DNA of 32,986 nt from JBOGED01 sp050743625 (GTDB lineage: Bacteria > Actinomycetota > Nitriliruptoria > Euzebyales > Egibacteraceae): assembly GCA_050743625.1 (NCBI GenBank), contig JBOGED010000464.1, forward strand, positions 1-32,986, in the 5' to 3' direction. How positions within the stretch are numbered: position 1 is the stretch's first letter; every line of letters starts with the position of its first letter. Positions 25,776-32,825 of the stretch are shown here, piece after piece. The translations under genes and the position numbers were made by a program. The notes under the pieces were generated by a model, which was not told the DNA's origin, made no database searches, and saw only the letters and a list, made by a program, of their open reading frames with translations.

Positions 25776-26357
25776 TTACAATCCGGTCGGGGTTGTTCCG
25801 GCGAACGGGAATCCGAACGCGTCCAACAACGCGCGGCCATGCTCGTCGGTAGTGGCCGTCGTCACGAACGTGATGTCCATGCCGCGGACTTTATCGATCT
25901 GGTCGTAGTCGATCTCCGAGAAGATCAACTGTTCGGTGATGCCGCACGTGTAGTTCCCTCGGCCGTCGAAGTTGGACCCCAGACCACGGAAGTCGCGGAT
26001 ACGTGGCAACGCCACCGAAAGGAGCCGGTCGAGGAAGTCCCACATCCGGTCGCCGCGCAACGTCACTCGCGCGCCGATCGCCATGCCTTCCCGGAGCTTG
26101 AAGCCGGCGATCGACTTCCGAGCCCTCCGGACCTGGGGTTTCTGCCCAGTGATCGTGGCGAGGTCGCGCATCGCACCGTCCAGTGCTTTCGCGTCCTGTA
26201 TCGCTTCGCCGACACCCATGTTCACCACGATCTTGGTCAGGCGCGGAACCTGCATCACATTGTCGAGACCAAGCCGCTCTTTCAGCATCGTACGGATGTC
26301 GTCGTTGTACCGCTGCTTCAGCCGCGGCACGTACGTCTGCGTTTGCGTCGCACTCAT
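25776..26357 (-). CDS. rplE: Ribosomal protein L5 (uL5)
   Basis: 193 residues. Conserved parts are VPRLTKIVVNMGVGEA, ITGQKPQVRRARKSIAGFKL, REGMAIGARVTLRGDRMWDF and FDGRGNYTCGITEQLIF. It binds 5S rRNA in the central protuberance and contacts P-site tRNA. It lies 6 bases after rplX. Confidence 0.97.
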   Translation of the reverse strand: MSATQTQTYVPRLKQRYNDDIRTMLKERLGLDNVMQVPRLTKIVVNMGVGEAIQDAKALDGAMRDLATITGQKPQVRRARKSIAGFKLREGMAIGARVTLRGDRMWDFLDRLLSVALPRIRDFRGLGSNFDGRGNYTCGITEQLIFSEIDYDQIDKVRGMDITFVTTATTDEHGRALLDAFGFPFAGTTPTGL

Positions 26358-26363
26358 GGTCGC

Positions 26364-26681
26364 CTAAAACTCCGCGTCGCACTTCTTACAATAACGGACC
26401 TTGCCAGCATCCGTTTTCCGGGCACCGACGCGGGTGGGGACACCGCACTTCGGGCACACCGGCATGACGTTGGAGAGGTGAAGCGGCGCTTCGACATGCT
26501 GCTTGCCGCCTTCTTGCGCCCCACGCCGGGTCGTGCGAACGCGCTCGTGCTTCGTCACCAGGTTAACGCCCTCGACCATCACGCGGGAGGCCTTCGGGTA
26601 GACGCGCACCACGCGGCCTTCCTTGCCGGCGTCCTTCCCTGAGATGACCTTGACGGTGTCGTTGCGTTTCACCCGCTCCAT
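26364..26681 (-). CDS. rplX: Ribosomal protein L24 (uL24) with zinc-ribbon-like C-terminus
   Basis: 105 residues. The KOW motif lies at KVISGKDAGKEGRVVRVYPK. The C-terminal half carries two CxxC pairs (C76/C79 and C98/C101, in MPVCPKCGVPTRV and VRYCKKCDAEF), a likely zinc ribbon found in many L24s. An assembly initiator of the 50S subunit. It lies 2 bases after rplN. Confidence 0.96.
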   Translation of the reverse strand: MERVKRNDTVKVISGKDAGKEGRVVRVYPKASRVMVEGVNLVTKHERVRTTRRGAQEGGKQHVEAPLHLSNVMPVCPKCGVPTRVGARKTDAGKVRYCKKCDAEF

Positions 26682-26683
26682 AG

Positions 26684-27052
26684 CTAGAGCACCTCCGGCG
26701 CGAGCGACACGATCTTCATGAACCGGCGCTCACGAAGCTCACGACCGACGGGGCCGAAGATTCTCGTACCCCGGGGATTGCGTTGGTCGTTGATCAACAC
26801 GCAGGCGTTGTCGTCGAAGCGGATGTACGTCCCATCCGGGCGACGCTTCTCTTTCTTCGTCCGCACGACGACGGCCTTCACGACGTCTCCCCGCTTGACA
26901 CCAGCCGCGGGAATGGCGTTCTTGACCGTGCCAACGATGATGTCGCCAATGGAGGCGTAACGCCTCCCCGAACCACCGAGTACACGGATGCAGAGGATCT
27001 CCCTCGCGCCCGTGTTATCGGCCACCCGGAGCCTTGTCTCTTGCTGAATCAC
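26684..27052 (-). CDS. rplN: Ribosomal protein L14 (uL14)
   Basis: 122 residues, exact family length, if translation starts at GTG 27052 (MIQQETRLRVADNTGAREIL). AAGGAG lies 7 bases upstream. A longer frame extends through the structured spacer and is not supported by homology. Further marks: CIRVLGGSGRRYASIGDIIV and ACVLINDQRNPRGTRIFGPV. L14 forms part of the subunit interface. In most bacteria it follows rpsQ closely; here 270 bases intervene. Confidence 0.96.
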   Translation of the reverse strand: MIQQETRLRVADNTGAREILCIRVLGGSGRRYASIGDIIVGTVKNAIPAAGVKRGDVVKAVVVRTKKEKRRPDGTYIRFDDNACVLINDQRNPRGTRIFGPVGRELRERRFMKIVSLAPEVL

Positions 27053-27089
27053 GCAGTGCTCCTTGACAGAAATACGGTGCGCAACGAGT

Positions 27090-27130
27090 GTGGTGTTTTC
27101 CCCGACCGTATACGGTCGGGGAAACACCAC
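27090..27130. repeat. 41-bp near-perfect palindrome, core GACCGTATACGGTC
   Basis: The left arm (27090-27110) and right arm (27111-27130) are perfect complements apart from one bulged T. There is no loop. The outer part reads GTGGTGTTT and AAACACCAC. Confidence 0.85.
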
Positions 27131-27196
27131 ATAGTCACTGCGCCCCGCTCGCAAGGCGCGCTGAGTGCGCATACCCGGAGAGTCGTATGTAAGCGA

Positions 27197-27239
27197 TTCG
27201 GTGGGATTGCGACCGCATGCGGTCGCAATCTCCACCGAA
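27197..27239. repeat. 43-bp near-perfect palindrome, core GACCGCATGCGGTC
   Basis: The left arm (27197-27217) and right arm (27218-27239) pair fully apart from one bulged base. The 14-bp core differs from that of the palindrome at 27090-27130 at only two positions, both keeping the symmetry. Confidence 0.85.
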
Positions 27240-27322
27240 CAGCAACGCCGCGAGCGGGGATGCCCGCGCGAAGATGCGCCAGCGGATTTCTGTCATGGTG
27301 CACTTTGGCTCCTTGGCAACCG

Positions 27323-27610
27323 TTACTTGGCGCGCTCGATGATGTTGACGACGCGCCAATGCTTGGTCTTCGACAACGGCCGGGTCTCGGTGACCCTGAC
27401 CCGGTCGCCGACGCGGGCGTCGTTCGCCTCGTCATGAGCGTGCAGCTTCTCGGACCGTGTCACGATCTTCCGGTACAGCGGATGGGTCGTCCGGCGCTCG
27501 ACCAGGACGACGACGGTCTTGTCCATGCGATCGCTCACGACGACACCAACTCGGGTCTTGCGCTCACCGCGAGTCGGTGTACTGATGCCAGATTCACCGC
27601 TGATGCTCAT
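27323..27610 (-). CDS. rpsQ: Ribosomal protein S17 (uS17) with short N-terminal extension
   Basis: 95 residues. The core has RKTRVGVVVSDRMDKTVVVL and HPLYRKIVTRSEKLHAHDE, with RVGDRVRVTETRPLSKTKHW. The first 18 residues (MSISGESGISTPTRGER) are extra. Their first 17 nt equal the start of rpmD. The ATG overlaps the rpmC stop by 4 bases. A primary 16S-binding protein. Confidence 0.95.
   Translation of the reverse strand: MSISGESGISTPTRGERKTRVGVVVSDRMDKTVVVLVERRTTHPLYRKIVTRSEKLHAHDEANDARVGDRVRVTETRPLSKTKHWRVVNIIERAK
27594..27610 (-). repeat. Copy of the ATGAGCATCAGCGGTGA repeat at the start of rpsQ
   Basis: Identical over 17 nt to 23480-23464 at the start of rpmD. It includes the 4-base stop/start overlap with the gene upstream. 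Confidence 0.75.
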
Positions 27611-27819
27611 GCTGTTTCCTCTCGCAAGCCGGTGAGCTGGCGTTGCCGCTGTTCGGTCTTGATCCGCGCGATGCCCTTGCGGGCCTGGCCGAGGAGCGCG
27701 TAGTTGTCCAGCTGCCCGGTGGCGAGCTGGAAACGCAGGTTGAACAGCTCCTCTTTGGCCTCAGCGAGCTGCGACGCCAATCCCGCGTCGTCAAGCTCGC
27801 GTAACTGGATTGCCTGCAT
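27607..27819 (-). CDS. rpmC: Ribosomal protein L29 (uL29)
   Basis: 70 residues. It is almost entirely helical, with LRELDDAGLASQLAEAKEEL, FNLRFQLATGQLDN and RKGIARIKTEQRQRQ, the family pattern. It sits by the polypeptide exit tunnel. It overlaps rplP by one base and rpsQ by four. Confidence 0.96.
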   Translation of the reverse strand: MQAIQLRELDDAGLASQLAEAKEELFNLRFQLATGQLDNYALLGQARKGIARIKTEQRQRQLTGLREETA

Positions 27820-28235
27820 CAGACCCCGCCCTCCCGCGTGATGAAGCGGCTCTTGATCGGCAGTTTATGGGCTGCCAGCCGCATGGCTTCGCGCGCAGTC
27901 TCTTCGGCGACACCGGAAACCTCGAACATGACTCGACCGGGCTTCACGACGGCCACCCAGCCCTCAGGAGACCCCTTCCCGGAGCCCATGCGTGTCTCGG
28001 CCGGTTTCTTCGTGTAGACCTTGTGTGGGAATATGTTGATCCACACCTTCCCACCACGCTTCATGTGGCGGGTCATCGCGACACGCGCGGCCTCAATCTG
28101 CCGGTTCGTGAGCCAACCGTGGGTGACGGCTTGCAATCCGTACTCGCCAAACGCGACCTCGGTGCCACCCTTGGCCAGGCCGCGCATCCGCCCGCGGTGC
28201 TGCTTGCGGTGCTTGACTCTTCGTGGGGACAACAT
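27819..28235 (-). CDS. rplP: Ribosomal protein L16 (uL16)
   Basis: 138 residues. It starts MLSPRRVKHRKQHRGRMRGL, and GWLTNRQIEAARVAMTRHMK, WINIFPHKVYTKKPAETRMG and SGKGSPEGWVAVVKPGRVMF follow. It helps position A-site tRNA in the 50S. It lies 5 bases after rpsC. Confidence 0.97.
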   Translation of the reverse strand: MLSPRRVKHRKQHRGRMRGLAKGGTEVAFGEYGLQAVTHGWLTNRQIEAARVAMTRHMKRGGKVWINIFPHKVYTKKPAETRMGSGKGSPEGWVAVVKPGRVMFEVSGVAEETAREAMRLAAHKLPIKSRFITREGGV

Positions 28236-28240
28236 CTGGG

Positions 28241-29176
28241 TTACTCCTGCGTCTGTTCTGCGCCGGGGTCGACCGGTGGACGGACGACCTCTCCGGTGTC
28301 TTCCGGCGCGGGGACGTCGGCGGGCACGTTGCCTGGCTGGACATTGCCTTCCGTGACCGGCGCGACCTCGTCGATGCGCTCGTCGGCCCGGTCGCCCATG
28401 CCGACCGTGGTCGCCGCTACAGGCTCGACCCGCCTCGGCGGGGGCTGCGGCTGCGCGCCACCACGCCCGCGGCCCGACCGATCGGTTTGCGCTGCCCGTT
28501 CCTGCCGGCGGCTGCGGCGGGCGGTGGCTGTGGCCTCACGCTGCTCTCCGCTCGGCAACTGCTCGCCGGTGTAGATCCAGACCTTCACGCCGATCCGGCC
28601 GTATGTGGTCCGGGCCTCGTCGAAGCCGTAGTCGATCTTCGCACGCAAGGTGTGAAGCGGAACCCTACCCTCGCGGTACCACTCGGTCCGGCTCATCTCG
28701 GCCCCGCCCAAGCGGCCCGAGCACTGCACGCGGATTCCTTTCGCGCCAGCCTTCATCGCGTTTTGCGTCGCACGCTTCATCGCGCGACGGAAGCTGACAC
28801 GGCCACGGAGTTGCTCGGCGACGTTGTGCGCGGTGACCTGCGCATCCAGCTCGGGCGACTTCAGCTCGAGGATGTTGAGCTTGACCTGTTTGCCCGTCAT
28901 CTTCTCGAGATGCCCACGGATCACGTCGGCCTCGGCTCCCCGGCGGCCGATCACGATCCCTGGCCGGGCGGTATGCACGTCCACCGTCACCCGGTCACGT
29001 GTTCGCTCGACGTCGATGTGTGAGACGCCCGAGTGGCGCACCCGCTCCCGGATATAGCGGCGGATACGGTCGTCCTCGATGACGTAGTCGGCATACTCCT
29101 TGTCGGCGAACCAACGCGACTTGTGGTCGGCGATCACACCGAGCCGGAAGCCATATGGGTGAATCTTCTGGCCCAC
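28241..29176 (-). CDS. rpsC: Ribosomal protein S3 (uS3) with long C-terminal tail
   Basis: 311 residues. Residues 1-205 are a normal S3: MGQKIHPYGFRLGVI, the KH segment ARPGIVIGRRGAEADVI (70-86), and CSGRLGGAEMSRTEWYREG followed by the end of the core at VKVWIYTGE. About 106 more residues follow. The first part is Arg/Gln-rich and the rest is Pro/Glu/Asp-rich, low complexity and probably disordered. Actinobacterial S3 tails are common, but this one is at the long end by my knowledge. S3 lines the mRNA entry site. Confidence 0.96.
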   Translation of the reverse strand: MGQKIHPYGFRLGVIADHKSRWFADKEYADYVIEDDRIRRYIRERVRHSGVSHIDVERTRDRVTVDVHTARPGIVIGRRGAEADVIRGHLEKMTGKQVKLNILELKSPELDAQVTAHNVAEQLRGRVSFRRAMKRATQNAMKAGAKGIRVQCSGRLGGAEMSRTEWYREGRVPLHTLRAKIDYGFDEARTTYGRIGVKVWIYTGEQLPSGEQREATATARRSRRQERAAQTDRSGRGRGGAQPQPPPRRVEPVAATTVGMGDRADERIDEVAPVTEGNVQPGNVPADVPAPEDTGEVVRPPVDPGAEQTQE

Positions 29177-29179
29177 GGC

Positions 29180-29581
29180 CTACCCTTCCCTGTCCTGTTG
29201 AGATCTCCGAGCCGAGCGCCGCCCACGCTGGTTCGTGGCCGCGGCTTCCGCAGGCTCGACCGCGATCGTGATATGGCTCGTACGCTTGCGAACCCGGTAC
29301 GTGCGGCCCATGGCGCGGAACTGGTAGCGCTTGAGGGTCGGACCTTCCTCGACTACCGCCGCCGCAACCTTGAGGTCGTCAGCATGCAAGCTGTCGTCGG
29401 CGTAGTTGGCGTTGGCGACCGCCGAGTTCAGCGTCTTCAGGATGGCCGGCGCGATGCCCTTGGGCGAAACCTGCAAGAGGCGCTGCGCTTGGGTCACCGG
29501 TGCGCCGCGGATGTGCGCGACGACCTGCCGTGCCTTCGACGGCGCGACGTGGACATATCGCGACGTGGCCCTGTATCGCAT
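29180..29581 (-). CDS. rplV: Ribosomal protein L22 (uL22)
   Basis: 133 residues from the ATG at 29581 (MRYRATSRYVHVAPSKARQV), overlapping the rpsS stop by one base. The frame is open 17 codons further up inside rpsS. Other marks are GIAPAILKTLNSAVANA and the tunnel-lining hairpin FRAMGRTYRVRKRTSHITI. A basic, Arg/Gln-rich tail of about 20 residues follows. Confidence 0.96.
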   Translation of the reverse strand: MRYRATSRYVHVAPSKARQVVAHIRGAPVTQAQRLLQVSPKGIAPAILKTLNSAVANANYADDSLHADDLKVAAAVVEEGPTLKRYQFRAMGRTYRVRKRTSHITIAVEPAEAAATNQRGRRSARRSQQDREG

Positions 29582-29874
29582 CAGCGCCGCCCCCTCACGC
29601 GCAGCTGCTGTTTCTCTCCGGCGCCACGCCACTTGATGGCGCGGGTGGGAGCGAACTCGCCGAGCTTGTGCCCGACCATCGACTCGGAGATGTACACGGG
29701 CACGTGCTTACGGCCGTCATAGACGGCGATCGTGTGACCGACCATGTCGGGCGTGATCTCGGAGCGACGGGACCAAGTGCGGATGACCCGCTTCTGTCCC
29801 GAGCTGTTGAGCGCCTCCACCTTCTTCGCGAGATGGTGGTCGACGAACGGTCCTTTCTTGAGGCTGCGCGGCAT
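29581..29874 (-). CDS. rpsS: Ribosomal protein S19 (uS19)
   Basis: 97 residues. MPRSLKKGPFVDHHLAKKVE, TWSRRSEITPDMVGHTIAVY and GHKLGEFAPTRAIKWRG are the universal S19 blocks. It forms the 30S head with S13. It lies 12 bases after rplB. Confidence 0.97.
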   Translation of the reverse strand: MPRSLKKGPFVDHHLAKKVEALNSSGQKRVIRTWSRRSEITPDMVGHTIAVYDGRKHVPVYISESMVGHKLGEFAPTRAIKWRGAGEKQQLRVRGRR

Positions 29875-29886
29875 CGCGTGCTCTCC

Positions 29887-30717
29887 CTACCGGCGGCGCT
29901 TACCGCGCCGGCGGATAATGTCCTTGTTCGACGCTTTGTTTTTTGCGCGGGTCCGGCCTTCGGGCTTCCCCTTAGGGTTCGTGGGGTGACGGCCACCAGA
30001 GGAGCGACCTTCACCGCCGCCCATCGGGTGGTCAACCGGGTTCATGACCACGCCACGAACCGTCGGGCGCTTGCCCTGCCACCGGCTCCTTCCCGCTTTG
30101 CCGACCGCGATGATGTCGTGCTCGGCGTTGCCTACAGCACCGACCGTCGCTCTACAGGTGTTGAGCACAAGCCGGATCTCACCGGAGGGCAACCGCAACG
30201 CGGCCTTGTTTCCTTCTTTCGCGAGCAGCTGGATGCGGTTGCCCGCGGAACGCCCGAGCTTGGCGCCGCCTCCCGGCCGGAGCTCTACACCATGCACAAT
30301 CGTACCGACTGGGATATTACGGAGCGGCAAGGCATTGCCGGGCCGGATGTCAGCCGCCTCGCCGGACTCGAGCATGTCTCCGACCGCGAGCCCCTCGGGC
30401 GCCAGGATGTACCGCTTCTCACCGTCGCGGTAATGCAACAACGCGATGCGGGCTGACCGGTTCGGGTCGTACTCGATCGTCGCCACCTTCGCTGGCACGC
30501 CATCCTTCTCGCGGCGGAAGTCGATAATGCGGTAGCGCCGCTTGTGGCCGCCCCCCTGGTGCCGCGTCGTGATCCGACCGTGCGCGTTGCGTCCGGCCTT
30601 CTTGGGGTTAGGGCGTGTGAGCGACTTCTCGGGTCGGCTCGTCGTGAGATTCTCGAAGTCCGACACGCTCATGCCACGCCGAGCGGGCGTCGTCGGCTTG
30701 TACTTTCTTACGCCCAT
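29887..30717 (-). CDS. rplB: Ribosomal protein L2 (uL2)
   Basis: 276 residues, normal length. Key parts: MGVRKYKPTTPARRGMSV, GRITTRHQGGGHKRRYRIID, ALPLRNIPVGTIVHGVEL and MNPVDHPMGGGEGRSSGG with H230, the histidine near the peptidyl-transferase centre (E. coli H229). The C-terminus is basic. It lies 3 bases after rplW. Confidence 0.98.
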   Translation of the reverse strand: MGVRKYKPTTPARRGMSVSDFENLTTSRPEKSLTRPNPKKAGRNAHGRITTRHQGGGHKRRYRIIDFRREKDGVPAKVATIEYDPNRSARIALLHYRDGEKRYILAPEGLAVGDMLESGEAADIRPGNALPLRNIPVGTIVHGVELRPGGGAKLGRSAGNRIQLLAKEGNKAALRLPSGEIRLVLNTCRATVGAVGNAEHDIIAVGKAGRSRWQGKRPTVRGVVMNPVDHPMGGGEGRSSGGRHPTNPKGKPEGRTRAKNKASNKDIIRRRGKRRR

Positions 30718-30720
30718 GAC

Positions 30721-31011
30721 CTATACGCCCCTGTCGAAGATGTCGATGTCGTCACCGGAGGCCAGTGTCACGTAGGCGCGCTTCGTGTCCTTGCGTACGC
30801 CGTAACGGATCCCTAGGCGCTTACGCTTGCCTTTGCGGTTCACCGTATTGACCTGGGTGACTTTCACATCGAAGATGTGCTCAATCGCTTGTTTGATCTC
30901 GGTCTTGTTCGCGTCAGGGTGGACGACGAAGGTATAGGTCCCCTCATCGATCAACCCATAGCTCTTTTCGCTCACGACGGGAGCGATCACGACATCGCGG
31001 TAATCCTTCAC
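30721..31011 (-). CDS. rplW: Ribosomal protein L23 (uL23)
   Basis: 96 residues. YRDVVIAPVVSEKSYGLIDE and YTFVVHPDANKTEIKQAIE, then FDVKVTQVNTVNRKGKRKR, are the family blocks. L23 sits at the tunnel exit and docks trigger factor and SRP. The start overlaps the end of rplD by 4 bases. Confidence 0.97.
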   Translation of the reverse strand: MKDYRDVVIAPVVSEKSYGLIDEGTYTFVVHPDANKTEIKQAIEHIFDVKVTQVNTVNRKGKRKRLGIRYGVRKDTKRAYVTLASGDDIDIFDRGV

Positions 31012-31652
31012 GCCGGCACCTCCGCTCGGGTACCCAAGCCGATATGCGGCAAGGCCTCTTCACAGAACACGACGACGTCGCTGCACAGGACATCGTAGGT
31101 GTTCAGCTGATCAACCGTGAGCACGTGCACGAGAGGAAGGTTTCGGAAGCTGCGCCTGGAGATGGAGTCCTGGTTGGGCAGGACGACGAGGACCTTGCGG
31201 TCCGCGAGGCCCAGAACGCGGAGCAGCCCAACGGCGTCCTTCGTCTTTGGTTGCTCGAACTGCAGGCTGCTTACCACTCGAATGTCACCCGACCGAGCCC
31301 GATCAGAAAGCGCGGAACGAAGCGCGAGCCTCTTGAGCTTCTTGTTGACCCGTTTGGTGTAGTTCTGCTGTCCGGTCGGACCGTGGGCGATACCTCCACC
31401 AGAGAAGTGAGGGGCGCGTATCGAGCCTTGCCGGGCGCGGCCCGTTCCCTTCTGGCGGTAGGGCTTACGACCTCCGCCGGCTACCTCACCACGGTTCTTG
31501 GTTTTCGACGTGCCACGGCGGGCGGACGCGAGCTGCGCGACCACCACCTGATGCATCGCCGGGACATTCAACGCTGCCTCAAAAACCGCGGGATCGAGCG
31601 CTACCTGACCACTTACCTGGCCGCTCGCGGTATACCGATCGACCGACGCCAT
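31008..31652 (-). CDS. rplD: Ribosomal protein L4 (uL4)
   Basis: 214 residues from the ATG at 31652; a GTG one codon upstream (31655) is an alternative. The tunnel loop is seen at KTKNRGEVAGGGRKPYRQKG and TGRARQGSIRAPHFSGGG. The C-terminal part has LALRSALSDRA and LNTYDVLCSDVVVF. In E. coli L4 also regulates the S10 operon. The ATG shares one base with the rplC stop. Confidence 0.97.
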   Translation of the reverse strand: MASVDRYTASGQVSGQVALDPAVFEAALNVPAMHQVVVAQLASARRGTSKTKNRGEVAGGGRKPYRQKGTGRARQGSIRAPHFSGGGIAHGPTGQQNYTKRVNKKLKRLALRSALSDRARSGDIRVVSSLQFEQPKTKDAVGLLRVLGLADRKVLVVLPNQDSISRRSFRNLPLVHVLTVDQLNTYDVLCSDVVVFCEEALPHIGLGTRAEVPA

Positions 31653-32305
31653 CACGCCTCACCTTCTGAGCTTTGGCGACCAGCGTCCTTCACCGCGTCG
31701 CGGATGACGAGCAGCGCGCCGTTCGGCCCCGGAACAGCACCTCGGATAAGTAACAGGTTGCGCTCAGGATCGACGCCCACGAGACGCAGATTCTGGGTCG
31801 TGACCTGTTCGCTCCCCATCCGGCCAGCCATCCGCGTGCCCTTAAAGACCCGTGACGGTGTCGCGCACGCGCCGATCGCCCCAGGAGCGCGGTGCACTTT
31901 GTGTGCGCCGTGCGATCCGCCAAGGCCGGCGAACCCGTGCCGCTTCATGGGCCCCGAGAAACCCTTTCCTTTGCTTCTACCCGAAACATCGACAAGCTCG
32001 CCGACCCTGAATTGTTCGACGGTCACCGCATCGCCCGGCTTCACGTCGGCCGCGAGGTCCACCTCGACCAGATACCGGGTCGGAGCGACTCCGGCCTTGG
32101 CGAAGTGACCCGCGAGGGGTTTGTTCACCCGCTTCGCCGTCCCAAATCCCAACTGCGCCGCCCGGTAACCGTCGCGCGCCAACGTCCGGACTTGGGTGAC
32201 GGGGCATGGCCCGGCCCGTACGACGGTGACCGGGACGACCCGGCCGTCGTCGTCGAAGATCTGGGTCATCCCCAGCTTCGTCCCGAGAATCCCTTTGGTT
32301 GCCAT
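31652..32305 (-). CDS. rplC: Ribosomal protein L3 (uL3)
   Basis: 217 residues from the ATG at 32305; a GTG directly before it (32308) is an alternative. It starts MATKGILGTKLGMTQIFDDD. The loop reaching the peptidyl-transferase centre is GRSKGKGFSGPMKRHGFAGL followed by GSHGAHKVHRAPGAIGACAT. Also GTRMAGRMGSEQVTTQNL. An early 50S assembly protein. Confidence 0.97.
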   Translation of the reverse strand: MATKGILGTKLGMTQIFDDDGRVVPVTVVRAGPCPVTQVRTLARDGYRAAQLGFGTAKRVNKPLAGHFAKAGVAPTRYLVEVDLAADVKPGDAVTVEQFRVGELVDVSGRSKGKGFSGPMKRHGFAGLGGSHGAHKVHRAPGAIGACATPSRVFKGTRMAGRMGSEQVTTQNLRLVGVDPERNLLLIRGAVPGPNGALLVIRDAVKDAGRQSSEGEA

Positions 32306-32314
32306 CACCCGTCC

Positions 32315-32623
32315 CTAAAGCTTGATCTCAATGTCCACGCCCGCCGGAAGGTCGAGCCGCATCAACGAGTCAACCGTCTTCTGCGTCGGGTCGTGGATAT
32401 CGATGAGCCGCTTGTGCGTGCGCATCTCAAAGTGCTCGCGCGAGTCCTTATACTTGTGCGGCGAGCGGATCACGCAATACACGTTCTTCTCCGTCGGCAG
32501 CGGCACGGGCCCGGTAATACGAGCCCCAGTCCGCTCGACCGTATCGACAATCTTGCGCGCGGAAGCATCAATGACCTCATGGTCATACGCTTTGAGCCGA
32601 ATGCGTATCTTCTGATCAGCCAT
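32315..32623 (-). CDS. rpsJ: Ribosomal protein S10 (uS10, NusE)
   Basis: 102 residues. It starts MADQKIRIRLKAYDHEVIDA, with GPVPLPTEKNVYCVIRSPHK, then SREHFEMRTHKRLIDIHDP. Besides its place in the 30S head it is the NusB partner in antitermination. First gene of the S10 unit, about 200 bases after tuf. Confidence 0.98.
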   Translation of the reverse strand: MADQKIRIRLKAYDHEVIDASARKIVDTVERTGARITGPVPLPTEKNVYCVIRSPHKYKDSREHFEMRTHKRLIDIHDPTQKTVDSLMRLDLPAGVDIEIKL

Positions 32624-32825
32624 GATGCTTCCTTTACCTTACGCGCGGCGTGTAGGTTTTTCAGCTTCAACTAGGTTCATGAGCCAACGAGGGCGGGCAC
32701 CCGGTGTGCGCCGGCCGCCGCGTGGAACGTCGAGAGGCGCGGTATTAGCTCGCGACTCGCTCGGGTGAAGCGACCTAAAGTGATCTTGGAGCGGAACCCG
32801 AATGAGTCGCGAGCTTGGAACATTG
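32624..32825 (-). promoter_or_regulatory. tuf-rpsJ intergenic region (presumed S10 leader)
   Basis: 202 bases with no gene. It should carry the S10 promoter and leader. It contains the long inverted repeat at 32747-32815. TTGGCT and TGAAAA near 32688-32660 (minus strand) are a weak promoter candidate. AAAGGAAG precedes the rpsJ ATG. Confidence 0.45.
32747..32815 (-). repeat. Inverted repeat after tuf, 20-bp arms
   Basis: The left arm AGCTCGCGACTCGCTCGGGT (32747-32766) pairs with the right arm at 32796-32815 at 18 of 20 positions; the two mismatches are internal. The loop is 29 bases. No T-run follows, so it could be a transcript-ending, processing or leader structure. Confidence 0.7.

Larger units (their letters stand above)
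27055..27304. repeat. 250-bp element with terminal inverted repeats (MITE-like or structured RNA)
   Basis: The ends AGTGCTCCTTGACAGAAAT (27055-27073) and ATTTCTGTCATGGTGCACT (27286-27304) are inverted repeats matching at 17 of 19 positions. Inside, CCCCGCTCGC (27143-27152) pairs with GCGAGCGGGG (27250-27259). Two long palindromes add further stems. No transposase or known ncRNA is recognised. Confidence 0.6.
27053..27322 (-). other. rpsQ-rplN spacer, 270 bases, highly structured
   Basis: No supported gene. The octamer CAAGGAGC (minus strand) occurs at both edges, at 27065-27058 and 27315-27308, exactly 250 bases apart. Both copies could act as ribosome sites; the inner one serves rplN. The inverted repeats inside are listed separately. 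This is the boundary between the S10 and spc units of E. coli, so a regulatory role is possible. Confidence 0.6.

Noticed and set aside
27053..27235. N-terminal extension of L14 through the palindromic spacer
   Set aside because: L14 is nearly invariant at 122 residues, and GTG 27052 has a good ribosome site; the extension would encode palindromes.
27055..27304. CRISPR array or tRNA in the structured spacer
   Set aside because: There are only two palindromes with unequal flanks and no regular repeat-spacer pattern, and no tRNA cloverleaf or TTC-type loop.
27135..27359. Short minus-strand frame in the rpsQ-rplN spacer
   Set aside because: It overlaps the rpsQ end and the palindromes, with no family resemblance; probably chance.
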